NCBI GenBank assembly: GCA_025667525.1
Contig: CM046874.1
Coordinates: forward strand, 664,286,963-664,350,962
Direction of reading: 5' to 3'
DNA length: 64,000 nucleotides
Origin: Glebionis coronaria
Lineage: Eukaryota > Streptophyta > Magnoliopsida > Asterales > Asteraceae
Shown in pieces: positions 43,233-54,550 of the stretch. Both the position numbers and the translations under genes were made by a program. Under the pieces are notes generated by a model that worked only from the letters and a program-made list of their open reading frames with translations, ran no database searches and was not told where the DNA came from. How positions within the stretch are numbered: the first letter of the stretch is position 1; each line of letters opens with the position of its first letter.

Positions 43233-45931
43233 ATGGTGAAAGATAATCTCGTGATCACGGACGTCCTAAATGTGATGTCCACGGAGAGATATATAGAGTT
43301 CTTGTCCGAATATTATATTCCTGAGAGCGTACACCCCACCTATCCAGGTGATGGTGAAGCTATCACGGACGCCCCTAGGGGTAAAATAGGTGTGTATACG
43401 CGCCTATTTGACTCGGCTAACTACCGCATCCCCTTATCTAGGTTCCTCGTAGATGTGCTTTTGTATTATGATTTCCATATAACCCAGCTTCACTGCATAG
43501 GGGCGTGTAAGGTTAACCAATTTGAGGTTACATGCCACGCCTGCGAAGTGACCCCCACTGTGAACCTATTTAGGGTATTTTACTCCCCCCAAATGGTAAA
43601 TGGGTGGGTGTCGTTTAAAAAACGATCCGCAACCGCCCCCATGGCTTATAAGAAACCGTTAGATTCCCTCAAGAAGTGGTACGACCACTATTTTTTTGTA
43701 GACGTCAAGGTATTCCCTACCCCTTTTGTTATGAAGTACAAAGTACCCTTCGACTACCCACCCTCATCCAAGGATTATAGCAGCCATGATGTGAAAACAA
43801 TAGACACCCATCGAACTGATTTCTATTGGGGTCTGCCGGATCACTTCCTTTGCTTAATAGGGATCGGCCGCAATTATTTTGGGAGGGAGGATAGATATCC
43901 ATGCTTTCTGACTGAGCGTAGACAGGGTATGTATTCTTTGAATATGCGTATGAACATGTCAAAAATACTTGTAAACTTACTAACACTTATGCGTGTTTAC
44001 GTCCGCAGAGATGAAGTTGTTTGGTCTTCTATGCCAAGGTGATCCAAGTAAGGTGTCGCAGGGATCCCGACCCCTGAAAGAGGGCGAGCCCCCACTACTA
44101 GTTGCTACCGCAAACATGACCATCGCATTGGAAGAAACAACCGAGCAGCGGTCGGATGAGCAGGAGCCAGTGATCCAAAAGTCACCCCTGGATTTCTTTA
44201 ATGAAGACGGTGGTGAGCTGCTGCTGGAGAATCCACCTCCATCCAAGGTGAAGAACAACTCATAGATCCATCTATCAACCGTTTAGTTGATGATGATGAA
44301 GGAGGAGAAGAAGAAGTTGCGCAGGAGGCCAGATCCCCCCAACCATCAAAACCTGCGTCTAAGAAGCGCAAAACCACCAGGAAGGTGGTGAAGAATGTGG
44401 AGGTAGAGGCGGGGGAACACAATGCCCCCCCCCCCCCCCCCCCCCCCAAGAAACTGAGGAAAGACCACCCGCAGTTCCAAGAAGGAAGCAGCGCCACAAT
44501 GCCTCAAGGCAACCCCCGCCGCAAGTAGATACCCATGTTTGGAAGGCGACACCTGTTAGCGTCGTGGCTCCTACCATCACAGAACCACTGATAGATGTGA
44601 CGTAAGTACTGACGATACTCCATAATATCTGATCCCCCAACAAAAAAACTCATAAGTGTTTGTTTTAATAACAGGGCGGATCTGTCGATAGCAGCACAAG
44701 AGATGGAATTGGAGAGGAGCCCCGTGCTGAGGGTCCGGACACCAACCTCCGCCCAGCATGGAACTTGTACAGCCTCACAAGAATAGAGGCGAAGTCTGAG
44801 TGTAAAGAGTTCATGGACCACCTAACCCCTCCAACACTGGCACAAGATTTAGATGAACTTGAGCATGGGACTCTTCTGGAGCAGTATGATGTGGCAACGG
44901 TGCACCAAGTAACAGTTGGCGCGGCCCTTCGGCTCCATCAGGAGGAAGCCTTAGCTAACGTGAGCCGTGCTGACAAGAGGATTGCTCGTAGGGAAGAAAT
45001 GGTGGAGAAGCACGAGAAGACAATAACCTCCTTGCAGGCAGACTTGGTCGTGGTGGAATCTACAATAAAAGAACAAACTAACCACGCCAACGCCCAGCAG
45101 GAGCGCATTGCTGAGTTAGAAGTTCTACTGGCGGCATCCAATGATAAGGTACTTATCCTTACTTATTTATACCCATTGCTCGCATAAGCCCTATCTTTCT
45201 TTTTAGTAACCCCAAGTGTTATTCACAGGTATCCGCAGCCGAAGCCGCCGCCAGAGCTGCAACGGACCAAGCCTTCATCATGGCAAAAGAGCGCGACATG
45301 CTAAAGGAAGAACTCACCCAGGCACGGGCTGTCATGGAGGAGCGAGCAGCGGTGGCAGAGGGAGAGTTGAACATGTTGACGACAGACTGCGCCGAAGTGT
45401 TGTGCCCTCCAATACTCACGGCCATAGCTGGTCGCAGGTGGATGGTGGGCCAAGGGATGCGCCTAGTTGTACCAGGGTAACGGAGGCTCCCCAGTTTGTG
45501 TAGGCCTTTGCGGATGTTGTATCAGACGGTATTGACCGTGGCAGGGATGAGGGGTTAACCAAGGCTGCGGAGCTGATAAGCAAAAAAGAGGACATCTCCC
45601 AGCATGCCTATCATAACCCCAAAGCAGAGGACAAGATGACCGCCTCCATGGCCGCCCTTGGGAAAATTCAGCACCCCTTCCTAGATGATCTTGAATCTTT
45701 AAAGGATGCTTCCAACGAGGAAGTCATGGCCAAGCTCACCACAGACCCAATCCGAGTTACCCTGCCAATATATGATGCCAGTTTGAAGGTTATGAAGGAT
45801 GAGAAGCTTTTGGCCGAGCGTTAGATGCCAATCTGGATAGGGCGCATAGTGGGAAGGATGCGCGTGGCGAGGCCCTCTGTGCCCTGATTGCGGAAGGGAA
45901 GAGAGAGATAGGAGAGTTTTTGCCTCCTTTG
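43233..45931 (+). pseudogene. Antisense accessory gene ('putative gypsy-type transposon' family), four or more exons
   Basis: Exon 1 (43233-43926) encodes a domain with RYIEFLSEYYIPE, FLVDVLLYYDFHITQLHCIG, GWVSFKKR and WYDHYFFV, in the style of the plant family Pfam calls 'putative gypsy type transposon'. Introns are 43927-44008 (GTATGT..GTCCGCAG), 44602-44674 (GTAAGT..ATAACAG) and 45149-45228 (GTACTT..TTCACAG). Later exons encode an acidic and basic linker and long coiled coils (44765-45148, 45229-45480). A stop with frame change after 44240, another near 45480 and one near 45824 break the reading. Related antisense ORFs 3' of pol are known in Tat elements such as Grande. Function unknown. 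Confidence 0.78.
44425..44447 (+). repeat. 23-C run inside the antisense gene
   Basis: Pure C homopolymer encoding proline in any frame, between GAACACAATG and AAGAAACTG. A likely slippage site; its length may also be a sequencing artefact. Confidence 0.85.
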
Positions 45932-46711
45932 TAATTTAACTTGTAAACATTTGTATCTCGTATTTATTCGTCCGTGTATGTACACGGCTGTAACTCACAA
46001 TTCTGCCCAAACATTGTTAGAATATCATATATATAAGTCCGTGATGATCACGACAATTTTGTTTATTGAGTTTGAAACTTGTTTATATTCCTTAGATATC
46101 ATGTATCTGTTTGCATGACATGTCACGTCTTTATCAAGAATAAAACTAAGTCTATAATTTACTAGACGTGCAGCGTGTGTCTTTATTATGTTCGGCACCA
46201 TGTAAGTACGACATGCGGAAACTTATTACAACGTCTTGTAAATAAGGTGTCTAGTAAGGATACATGATCCGCGTCACTGGGGTTGCATCCCTCTTATGCG
46301 ACAAGTTTAATTATTAGGTTCACTTGTTCCTCTTACCCCGCCTGGGAGCGAATAGTACATGTATGGTTTTGAATGAATCCATATGCATAAGAAATAGCAC
46401 ATTATGGAAATAACAAATAAATCTAAGACATAAGACAATAATTTGCACAAGAACAGACCGTGGAGCTAGCTAGGCACCACAGCATTTTATTAGAACGTTT
46501 ACAATTTTTTGACAGAATTAAAATCCTAAGACAAATAGAGCCTAGAAAGCATGAAAACAAAAAATACATGGATCTTCATTGAAGCTGACCACAGCGAAGT
46601 GTCCATGCGGAGGCCGTAGCCCTTTCAGAGGTAGCATCTTTTAAGGTTGCAAATATTCTATGTACGATCCAAGTCACGGCCATCCATATCACGCAACCTG
46701 TACGCGCCTAG
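45932..46711. other. Spacer between the convergent antisense gene and Tat pol
   Basis: No gene seen. It would hold the 3' ends of both convergent transcripts. AT-rich, with no obvious repeat. Confidence 0.5.
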
Positions 46712-47412
46712 TCACAAAGCTTTCGTGACCTCATACGACCCTTCCCACTTTGGACCTAGTTTTCCTGTGTTCTCCGCGCGACTTGCCTCATTAGCACGAT
46801 AAACAAAATCCCCTGGCCGGAAGGAAACACCCTTGACCTTGGAATCGTAATAAGTCTTCATACGTGCCTTGGACTTGGCCTCATTAATGGCCGCTATCTC
46901 TCTTTTTTCCTCTATCAAGTTCAGATTGATCCGGAGTTGCTCATCATTCGTGACGACATTAACCTCTGATGTGCGGATAGTTGGCATCCCAATTTCTGCT
47001 GGGATAACCGCCTCAGTTCCATAGTCCAGTGCGAATGGAGTGTCCCCATTGGCTATTTTGATCACCGTCTTATGTGCCCATAGAACATGCGACAACCCAT
47101 CTACCCACTTGGCACTTCGTTCATCTAGGCGTGCTTTGATGCCTTCACCTAGGCTTCTATTTGCCCGCTCCACGAGACCATTAGTCTACGGGTGCTTAAC
47201 TGATGTGAAACGCTGCGTGATGTTTAATGTCGCACGCCAATCCTTGAATGGATTATCCGCGAACTGCTTCCCGTTATCCGAGATGATCTCCCCTGGCAAA
47301 CCAAAGCGGCACACAATATTTCCCAAACAAACTTTTTGATCTGTTTGCCCGTAATGGATTTAACCACCTTAGCCTTTATCCAGCGTGTAAAATAGTCCAC
47401 TGCGACGATCAA
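46712..47412 (-). pseudogene. pol: Tat integrase, core and C-terminal part
   Basis: The C-terminal piece (47173-46712) starts at VERANRSLGEG, which contains the catalytic Glu. It continues with NGDTPFALDYGTEAVIPAEIG and SFRPGDFVYRANEASRAENTGKL. The piece at 47412-47224 has the first Asp in MIVAVDYFTRWIKAK. Between them the reading changes frame at least twice, and the segment with the second Asp is only recognisable out of frame. Defective. Confidence 0.88.
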
Positions 47413-47478
47413 GAACTTAACGCCTCCTGCGGCAATAGGAAAAGGTCTTGCGATGTCGATCCCCTACTTATAGAATGG

Positions 47479-48617
47479 CTATGGGGATGTGATGGGTGTT
47501 AGTTCTTGCTGTGGATGTCGCGGTACTGGCATGTGCACTTGGCAATCGCTGCACTTACGAATCATGTCTCGTGTATCCCGATGCATAGTCGGCCAATAGT
47601 ACCATGTGCGTAAAGCTCGTGCCAATACAGATCTTGGGCCTGCGTGTATGCCGCATGACCCTTCATGTATTTCACTAATCACATAGCTAGCCTGGCGCGG
47701 CCCTACGCATCGCAACCACGGCTGTAGGAAGGAATGCTTGTACATACTACCTTCTCGAAGTTCGAAATGTTGCGACTTACTTTTGATACGCCGTGCCGCC
47801 TTTTCATCGTCTGGAAGAGTTTCATCAGTTAAATAGTTGTTGATCGTGGTCATCCATGTAGGTCCCTCTTCTTCAAATATAGTTGCGACTTCCCCTCCTG
47901 TAATGGATTTTTCCTTGAGTATTTCCACCAATACTTGTTTGGATAAATGGGCGAAGCTTTTAGACGCAATCTTGCTAAGAGCATCCACCTTCTTGTTTTC
48001 ACCTCTTGGTACCTGTTTGATAGAAAACTTCCCAAAAGTGGCTATGAGTGACTTGACTTTCTCCAAGTATTGGATCATGTTATCCCCCTTGGCTATGTAT
48101 CCTCCTAGGATGTGATTCGCGACAATCCGTGAGTCCACGTAGGCCTCAAGGTTGCGAACTCCCATCCTAGCGGCGATTTTAAAACCCGCAATCAGTGCTT
48201 CATATTCCGCCTCATTATTCGTGGCTGTGAACTCAAAGCGTAAGGCGTAGGTAAACTCCATCCCTTCTGGATTCGTGAGAATGAGGCCGGCTCCTGATCC
48301 GTCCGTGCAGAAGATCCGTCAGTAAACAAAACCCATGGTTCCGCTGGAATTTCCTCTTTTTGCACCATTGGTTCGTCCTCCTCAGGTTTCTCAACTAGGA
48401 AGTCTGCCAAAATTTGGCCCTTAACCGCTATCCTTGGTCTATAGGAGATGTTATGTTCTCCTAATAGAACACTCCACTTCTGTAGCCTCCCGGCCACGTC
48501 TGGTTTAGAGATGATTTGTTTTATTGGTTGATCAGTGATAACCACAATTGGGTGCACCTGGAAGTACCGGCGCAGCCTTTTCGCGGCGTACACCAATGAC
48601 AAAACCAACTTCTCCAT
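47479..48617 (-). pseudogene. pol: Tat RNase H domains and integrase zinc finger
   Basis: At 48617-48192 there is LVYAAKRLRRYFQVHPI, then FTDGSSA, the start of the second (archaeal-type) RNase H that marks Tat elements. The frame changes near 48290 and continues in 48261-47479 with ATNNEAEYEALIAGFKI, YVDSRIVANHI and KKVDALSKIAS. The HHCC finger of integrase follows (HEGSCGIHAG ... CSDCQVH). One frameshift is evident within RNase H. Confidence 0.88.
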
Positions 48618-48620
48618 AGA

Positions 48621-49835
48621 TTAATAGTTCAACTCCGGCCCTTGCAATGCTCTGCATATAAAGTAAACCGGTGTCTGGACTGAGTCTCGACCAGTCATAA
48701 GGATTACGCTTATTACTCCGTACGTAGCGGATAGGTACATGATGAGCTCCTCCTTAGGTCGGGGTGCAACTAGCATAGGAAGAGCCGCGAGATGCTGTTT
48801 AAGCTGCCCAAAGGCTTCCTCTGCCTCCTTTGTCCAATGGAAATCTCCTTTCTTCAAGCACTTCTTGAGTGTTTTGAATAGAGGTAGTGATTTCTCCGCA
48901 GACTTTGACAAGAACCTATTTAGCCCGACCAGCTTTCCATTTAGTGATTGTACCTCCTTGAGTGTCCGAGGGGATGGTAACTGTATCAGGGCGTCCGTCT
49001 TCTCCGGACAAGGCTTGATGCCGTTTGGATTAATCATATACCCAAGGAACATCCCTTCGGTTTCCCCAAACGTGCATTTCTTTGGATTTAGTTTCATGTT
49101 GATTCTCCTTAACGTTTCGAACGTCTCCTGGATATCACGGAGAAGTGCCTCCTCCGTATGACTCTTGATGACCAGATCGTCAACATAGACCTCGAGGTTG
49201 CGGCCTATCTGGGAGTCGAAGGCTTTATCAACAAGTCGTTGATATATCGATCCGGCATTCTTTAGTCCAAACGACATTTTCGTGTAACAATATATGCCTT
49301 GACTAGTGTGAAACGTCGTCTTCTCCTCGTCTTCCTCCGCCATTTGGATCTGATGGTATCGTTTGTACGCATCTAAAAAACACTTGAAAGGGTATCCACA
49401 TAAGGATTCGACCTTCCAATCAATTTCTGGTAACGGATAGCAGTCTTGCGGACAAGCTTTGTTCAAGTCTATGAAGTCCACACACATGCGCCAGCTCCTA
49501 TCATGCTTCTTGACCATAACTGGGTTAGATAACCGTTCATGGTAGTATACCTCGCGCATAATTCCTGCGTTTACTAATTTCCGTACCTCATCCAGTATTA
49601 CCTGATTGCGTTTTGGTGCTTGACCATACTTCTTTTGCTCAACAGGGGGATATCCATGGCGGATTTGAAGTTTATGTTCCACTATCGAACGCGGCACACC
49701 TGTCATATGTTTAGGTTCCCATGTGAATACATCCAGGTTTGATTTTAGGAGAGAGCACATGGCCTTCTTCCCGTTATCCGATGGCGTTCCCCCTATGGCC
49801 ACCTCTTGCTCCGGGTAGTCGGGGTGGATTACCAC
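48621..49835 (-). pseudogene. pol: Tat reverse transcriptase
   Basis: A 404-codon frame with the RT landmarks RMCVDFIDLNKACPQDCYPLP, FLDAYKRYHQIQM, MSFGLKNAGSIYQRLV and the catalytic YVDDLVIKSH. The connection and first RNase H segment follow (FLSKSAEKSLPLFKTL, LIMYLSATYGVISVIL). It ends at 48621 and the next domain continues just beyond with a frame change. RT catalytic residues are intact. Confidence 0.92.
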
Positions 49836-49839
49836 CTTC

Positions 49840-50489
49840 CAATTAGGGGGTGGTGATCCTTACTTAATGGGAACAGGCTGGACTAGTGTTGTCACGGCAT
49901 GGCATTCAGATGTCGGCACGATCAAGTTATAAATTGTAACAATTCCCCTTCGACTGGGAATTTAATCATACCGTGAGCCGTGGATGGGACAGCCCGTATG
50001 GCTAGGATCCCTGGTCTTTCGATAATACCATTATATAGGGAGTGTGAACATATCACCATAAAGTTCATCCATGCCGTAGTGGAATGCTCTTTATCCCCAA
50101 TGGTTACCAGTAGACACAGTTGTCCTATTGGCCAGATAGTGTCTCCGCTAAAGCCAATGAGCGGCGACGTGGCCGGTACTAATTGGTTTTTTTATCTCTG
50201 GTCGTAGCTGTACGAAGCAGTGTTCGTAGAGTAGTTCCGCCGATGATCCTCCGTCCACATACATACGACGAACGTTGTGTATTCCAATGCTTACCTCAAT
50301 TTTGAGCGGCGCATCGGCCACGTTGCTTGCCGTAATGGGAGGGAATAAGATCACCGCGTAAAATTTTTTGACTAACTTTTTGCTTTGTGCGGCGCTGCCA
50401 AGATTGGACCATATATATGGTTGACGGCTTGTCCTTTTGGGAGTCCTTTTTATCGTACTTTTTGTTATCCTTCCCATCCTTCCAATCAT
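49840..50489 (-). pseudogene. pro: Tat protease region
   Basis: The frame at 50489-50148 has RRMYVDGGSSAELLYEHCF, the Tat protease active-site context (DGGSS in place of DTG), and then stops. The rest of the protease up to RT is out of frame. It overlaps the end of gag in another frame. Confidence 0.78.
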
Positions 50490-52054
50490 TGACCAAATAT
50501 TTGAGTTTGCCTGATTTGATCAGTGACTCAATGTGCTTCTTGAGCTGGATGCACTCCTCCGTGTCGTGGCCCTTGTCGTTGTGGAATTCGCAGAGGCGGT
50601 TTCCTTGACGGCGGTCTACTGAAGTTTTCATTGGAGGAGGCCTTGGGAAGTTCGCCCCCTCCGTCAACAAGTTATCTCGGTAAGTCATCTTTAGAGGGGT
50701 GAGTTTGTCATCCGACCGCCCTCCTTTATTCTGGCTCTTGTAATCCGAGTTCCTTCCGTTTCCTTGGGTGCTTTGACCCCCTGACCGCCTCTTGGGCTGG
50801 TCGTTCGATCGATAATTCTGGTTTCCCTTTGTAGGATATTCCGCGGCTACCGCGGTTTCTCCTTCTACAAAGTTTCTAACACTTTCCATGAGGTCGTCAT
50901 ACCTCTCCGGTCGCTTGTCATTGAGGCGCCTAATTAATTCCTTGTCCGTTATGGCATGCATGTAATCAGAAATTTTTAGGAGCTCTGGCATCGTTTTTGT
51001 GCGCGTGCACTCGTCATTGAAACATTCCGTGAAGTCCTTCGTGGAATCTTCGGGTCGCTGCTTGATGGTTGCTAATGATACCGGATCCCTATTATACTTC
51101 TTTCGTTGAGTATAATTGTTTTTGAACGCAGTGCGCAGCTCGCCGAAGCTATCAATGCTTCTGGAGGGGAGCCTTTCAAACCAATCACGCGCATTACCAA
51201 TTAAGGTCGAGTTGAACATTTGGCATCATATAGGCATCGACCATCGTTCAATTTTTGCTTGTGTATCAAATATCTTTAAGTAATCATCAGGATCACCAGA
51301 CCCATCATAGGTTTTAACACACGCCGGCATGCGGCGCTTCTTATCGTCAAAGTAGTTCCGTATGCGGAGAGTGAAGGCATCTTATCTGTCGTCGTACCAT
51401 GGACGGGAGAGATCCTCCTCTTCGTTCCGATAGTAGGAATAATCATAGTATCCCTCATCGTCGGATGGTGGTGGGGGTATACCTAGGTCGGCGATGCTTG
51501 GGGGGTGGTCATCCGAATCCGACCTCGAAGGGCCGGGAGGAGGGGGCGGAGCCCCACTTCTCGGCTGAGGACCACTTTTGTGAGAAGAGTTAGGAGCTTT
51601 CTTCCCACCATTTACCCTATCCCACACGCAGGTGCGGCGATTGTTCCTGGTTGATTCCAACACCGGGCGTTCGGTAGAGCCGTCAGACCTATCCCTTCCT
51701 CATGGGATTGTAGTAACTCTTGCATAATGCGATCCCCTATGCGCTCGAACATATTCTGAGGTTGAGGGTTTCCTCAAGGGGAGTTCATTCCTGCGGGCGC
51801 GCCCTCCTCCTCCTCTTTTGAGATTGAGGAGAGGTGCCAGACGCGGTATTGCCAAAGTTGAGACTAGATTGGAGGTTCCTTCCTAGGTTTAGCCTTGACG
51901 CAATGCCCAGGATGATCCTATCAAAGTTCTGCGTGAGAACACGATCGAGGTCTTCTTCACCGAGTGTTTCCACTTCTAATTCTATCTCGATTGATGGCCT
52001 ATGCGGCTCCTTGTTAGGGGCCTTTGGCGCACTCCCCGGATCAGGATTATCCAT
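50296..52054 (-). pseudogene. gag: Tat gag, several frame changes
   Basis: 52054-51785 gives an acidic N-terminal piece with NFDRIILGIASRLN. 51663-51382 gives a Pro/Ser-rich piece. 51219-50296 has the capsid core (NARDWFERLPSRSIDSFGEL, FVEGETAVAAEY) and the CX2HX4HX4C-type motif CEFHNDKGHDTEEC. Stops and frame changes near 51220-51380 and 51664-51784 separate the parts. A start further upstream (to about 52180) is possible. Confidence 0.85.
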
Positions 52055-52285
52055 AGTGATGGTTGGTAGTGGGGAGTTGTCGGACGTGCCTGCCCCACCA
52101 AAAGGTTGAGAAACGTTTCGGTTGTTCGGTCCGCCTGTTTGGCTGCCAGGGGACTAGGTAGGGATAAGTATCCCATCCCCCGTGGACTTTCGGTTCGCAG
52201 GATTCGTGTTCCTCGGATTCCCTTGCGGATGTCCCTTCGTCATTAGAAGAGATCGTTGATTGAGATTTTTGCTTAGTGTTTGGGT

Positions 52286-52301
52286 CCTACGGATGGCGCC
52301 A
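52286..52301 (-). other. Primer binding site of the Tat element
   Basis: Minus strand TGGCGCCATCCGTAGG, three bases after the LTR end. The TGGCGCC start is usual for Tat elements; I do not assign the tRNA. Confidence 0.7.
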
Positions 52302-52304
52302 ACT

Positions 52305-52887
52305 TGTTGATACAAAAGTTGGATGATCCTTGCTTGACCCGAATTAGGCTTAATTCGGGTAGGCTGGGCTCCGGCTCTTGCACCAAGTGAATAACTTGCT
52401 GAGATCCTGCACACTAAAGCAACATGCGTTAGACTTACCGTGGGAGCGTATCCCACGATTAGACTCCAGCGTGAGAGTAAGTAATCGGTTAGGGTTATGA
52501 ATCGGATGTAGGTTGAGAGTATATAGAATGTAATACCTTTGTGGAACCCTTGGGGGTTCCTTATATAGGCAGTAAAACTCTAATGGGCTCACTGTTACTT
52601 CGGCCCCAAGCATAAGATAATCACCATAATTAGCTTGATTGTTATCTTCTAATTATGGTGAGTGTATATCCTATTCTTTGAGGTAAATCCCAATCCTGAT
52701 AGGATTCTGATTCTGCCTAACCCTCTTCCGGCCGTGCCGGGTCGTGGGCCGCATACATCTTATGCGGCAACTATTCATTCAAGCCCATAAGCTAAAATGA
52801 CATTAATCCAACCCATTTGTGATGGACCGGATACGGGTAGTACCCGTGGGCCGGGTTCATGACCCGGTTGGGGACTATACGTCATCA
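52305..52887 (-). repeat. 5' LTR of the Tat element (583 bp)
   Basis: On the plus strand from TGTTGATACAAAAG to CTATACGTCATCA. A TATATAAG box (minus) lies near 52560 and a CCCAAGGGTTCC-type element follows it. It is complete and serves as reference for the truncated partner at 42216-42742. Confidence 0.9.
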
Positions 52888-53415
52888 TACAATATTTACG
52901 ATTTTAGCTTGCATTTTATAATATTTTCACTTTTGAGACTAGATTTTCTAATGTTTATAAATCTTTTAACTATAAGTTTGATATAAAACTAAAAATCTAT
53001 AAACATATATTGTCGCCTTAATCCACGCCTTGAAAACGCCATGTAGTTACACTTTACGTAAAAGCATAAGGCTTGACCATGCCACCGCGCCACGCCTCAC
53101 GCTATCTGGAACCTTGATTTTGGCGAGTGTGTTAAAAGTAATGTGTTTTTATAAGAAACGTGTTACTGAAAAGGTATTGGCATCATGATTATGAGACAAT
53201 TGTGATTATTTATTAAAAAAAATAATTTTTGTTTAGTTTATTTGGATACTAAACTTATTTAAGATATAGGGGATTCATTTCTACCGTCCATCTCTCTTCC
53301 ATTCAATGGTTGAGATTAAATCCTTATTATACAATGCATGAGAATTTTGGTCATTTCACCGTCTACTATATAAGGTTTTTTCTTTTTTCCCCTCTCATAA
53401 AAAGCACACACATCA
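52888..53415. other. AT-rich flank of the Tat element, no gene
   Basis: No ORF or repeat recognised. This is the host DNA into which the Tat element was inserted. Confidence 0.5.
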
Positions 53416-53426
53416 GGTCTCTCCTT

Positions 53427-53630
53427 TTTTATTAACGATACTTGTGGCTATGTGGCCCTAGCCCAGAAGGCATAACGAGCCCACACAACCAGGTTGGGTC
53501 CAACTCAGAAGGCAATGACACCCTTCCTCTTACACACGCAAGAGGAAACCCATATTGCCCTAGGCAAGACTCGAAATTGAGACCTTGCCTAGAGGGAAAA
53601 ACCTCCATACCGCTAGACCAGAAGGTCTTT
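53427..53630 (-). mobile_element. tRNA-derived SINE with 11-bp TSD
   Basis: Minus strand: a pol III box A TGGTCTAGCGG (53620-53610) and a degenerate box B ATTTCGAGTCT (53577-53567), about 33 bases apart. The tail ends in AATAAAAAA on the minus strand (TTTTTTATT in plus). The TSD GGTCTCTCCTT occurs at 53416-53426 and 53631-53641. Size, boxes, A tail and TSD fit a plant SINE; it resembles the Au family (from memory). The open frame across it is not a gene. Confidence 0.85.
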
Positions 53631-53641
53631 GGTCTCTCCTT

Positions 53642-54541
53642 CTCTCTCTACCCCGATCTTCTTTATCTATATACCTTCGATCCATCACTAATCGATCATT
53701 AATTAATCATAAATCCATCCCGGTGCGATCATCATGAATTCATGACAAATTCATCACGAAGCTATTACCACGAACATTTATAATCACTAATTGATGCATC
53801 CATCACCATGGTTGAGTAATATGTATTCTTATTTTTAGCTTATTTGATTTAAATAATCTTTTTAATTTATTATCATTAAGCTTTTAATTGGCTTGTTTTG
53901 AACGAATCTTTTTGGATTGAATGTTTTTAATTATAAGCTAACTTCTTAGAGGAGAAGTTGTGAATAAGTTATGAAGTTGGATTAATAAGCTAGTTTGTTT
54001 AAATAAGCTTACGAATAAGCTTTTTAAATTAGAGTAGAGTTATGAATAAGCTTTGTGAATTAGATGATTTTGAATTTATTGTGTTGAATTATAAGCTAGC
54101 TTATTAGATTATTTTAACGAGTTATACGCTTTTGTGAATAAGAGAGTTACGAATAAGCTTATTTTCGTGTTAATAAGTTGTATTATTAGGATTTTTTAAC
54201 TTTCTGATGTAATCATATATGATGTACATTTGTTATCATATATGATAGTGCTCTTTGTGATTTGCAGATTTATACTATCATATATGATATGTGAATAAGT
54301 TATTGATAATGTTAGTGATAAGGAGAAAGAAGATGATAAATGGTTTGTATTTACAGAGAGTGTACTTTACAAGGTATGTCCGGTTTTTAGATATATATAT
54401 AGTTTCTTATATATGTTTACCATATATGATAATCATATGTTATCATATATGATATTTCTTTTTGGTATGCATATATATGATATCATTTTAAAACTCGAGT
54501 TTTTTTATGTGCATAATCACATTTCATTATGTTTCTTCAGT
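53642..54541. other. AT-rich region with AATAAGCTT words and TATCATATATGATA palindromes
   Basis: No gene seen. 53940-54200 repeats GAATAAGCTT/TAATAAGCTA many times. Three perfect 14-bp palindromes start at 54234, 54276 and 54441. Confidence 0.6.
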
Positions 54542-54550
54542 TTGCTTTTT

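Larger units (their letters stand above)
42216..52887 (-). mobile_element. Ty3/gypsy Tat-lineage element with an antisense gene
   Basis: Minus strand: 5' LTR 52887-52305, primer site 52301-52286, gag, protease, RT, RNase H, integrase, spacer, an antisense (plus-strand) gene, polypurine tract and 3' LTR 42742-42216. Integrase last with NGDTPFALDYGTEAVIPAEI and the NNEAEYEALIAG RNase H are Tat signatures. The right flank TACAA (52888-52892) is the candidate TSD. The last 50-odd bases of the left LTR are displaced beyond the Tekay insertion. The coding regions carry many frameshifts. Confidence 0.9.

Noticed and set aside
43971..44008. Alternative first intron of the antisense gene starting GTAAAC
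   Set aside because: Only 38 bases, too short for a plant intron; the GTATGT donor at 43927 gives 82 bases and keeps the frame.
53442..53702. 86-codon ORF
   Set aside because: Lies over the SINE and runs into its TSD.
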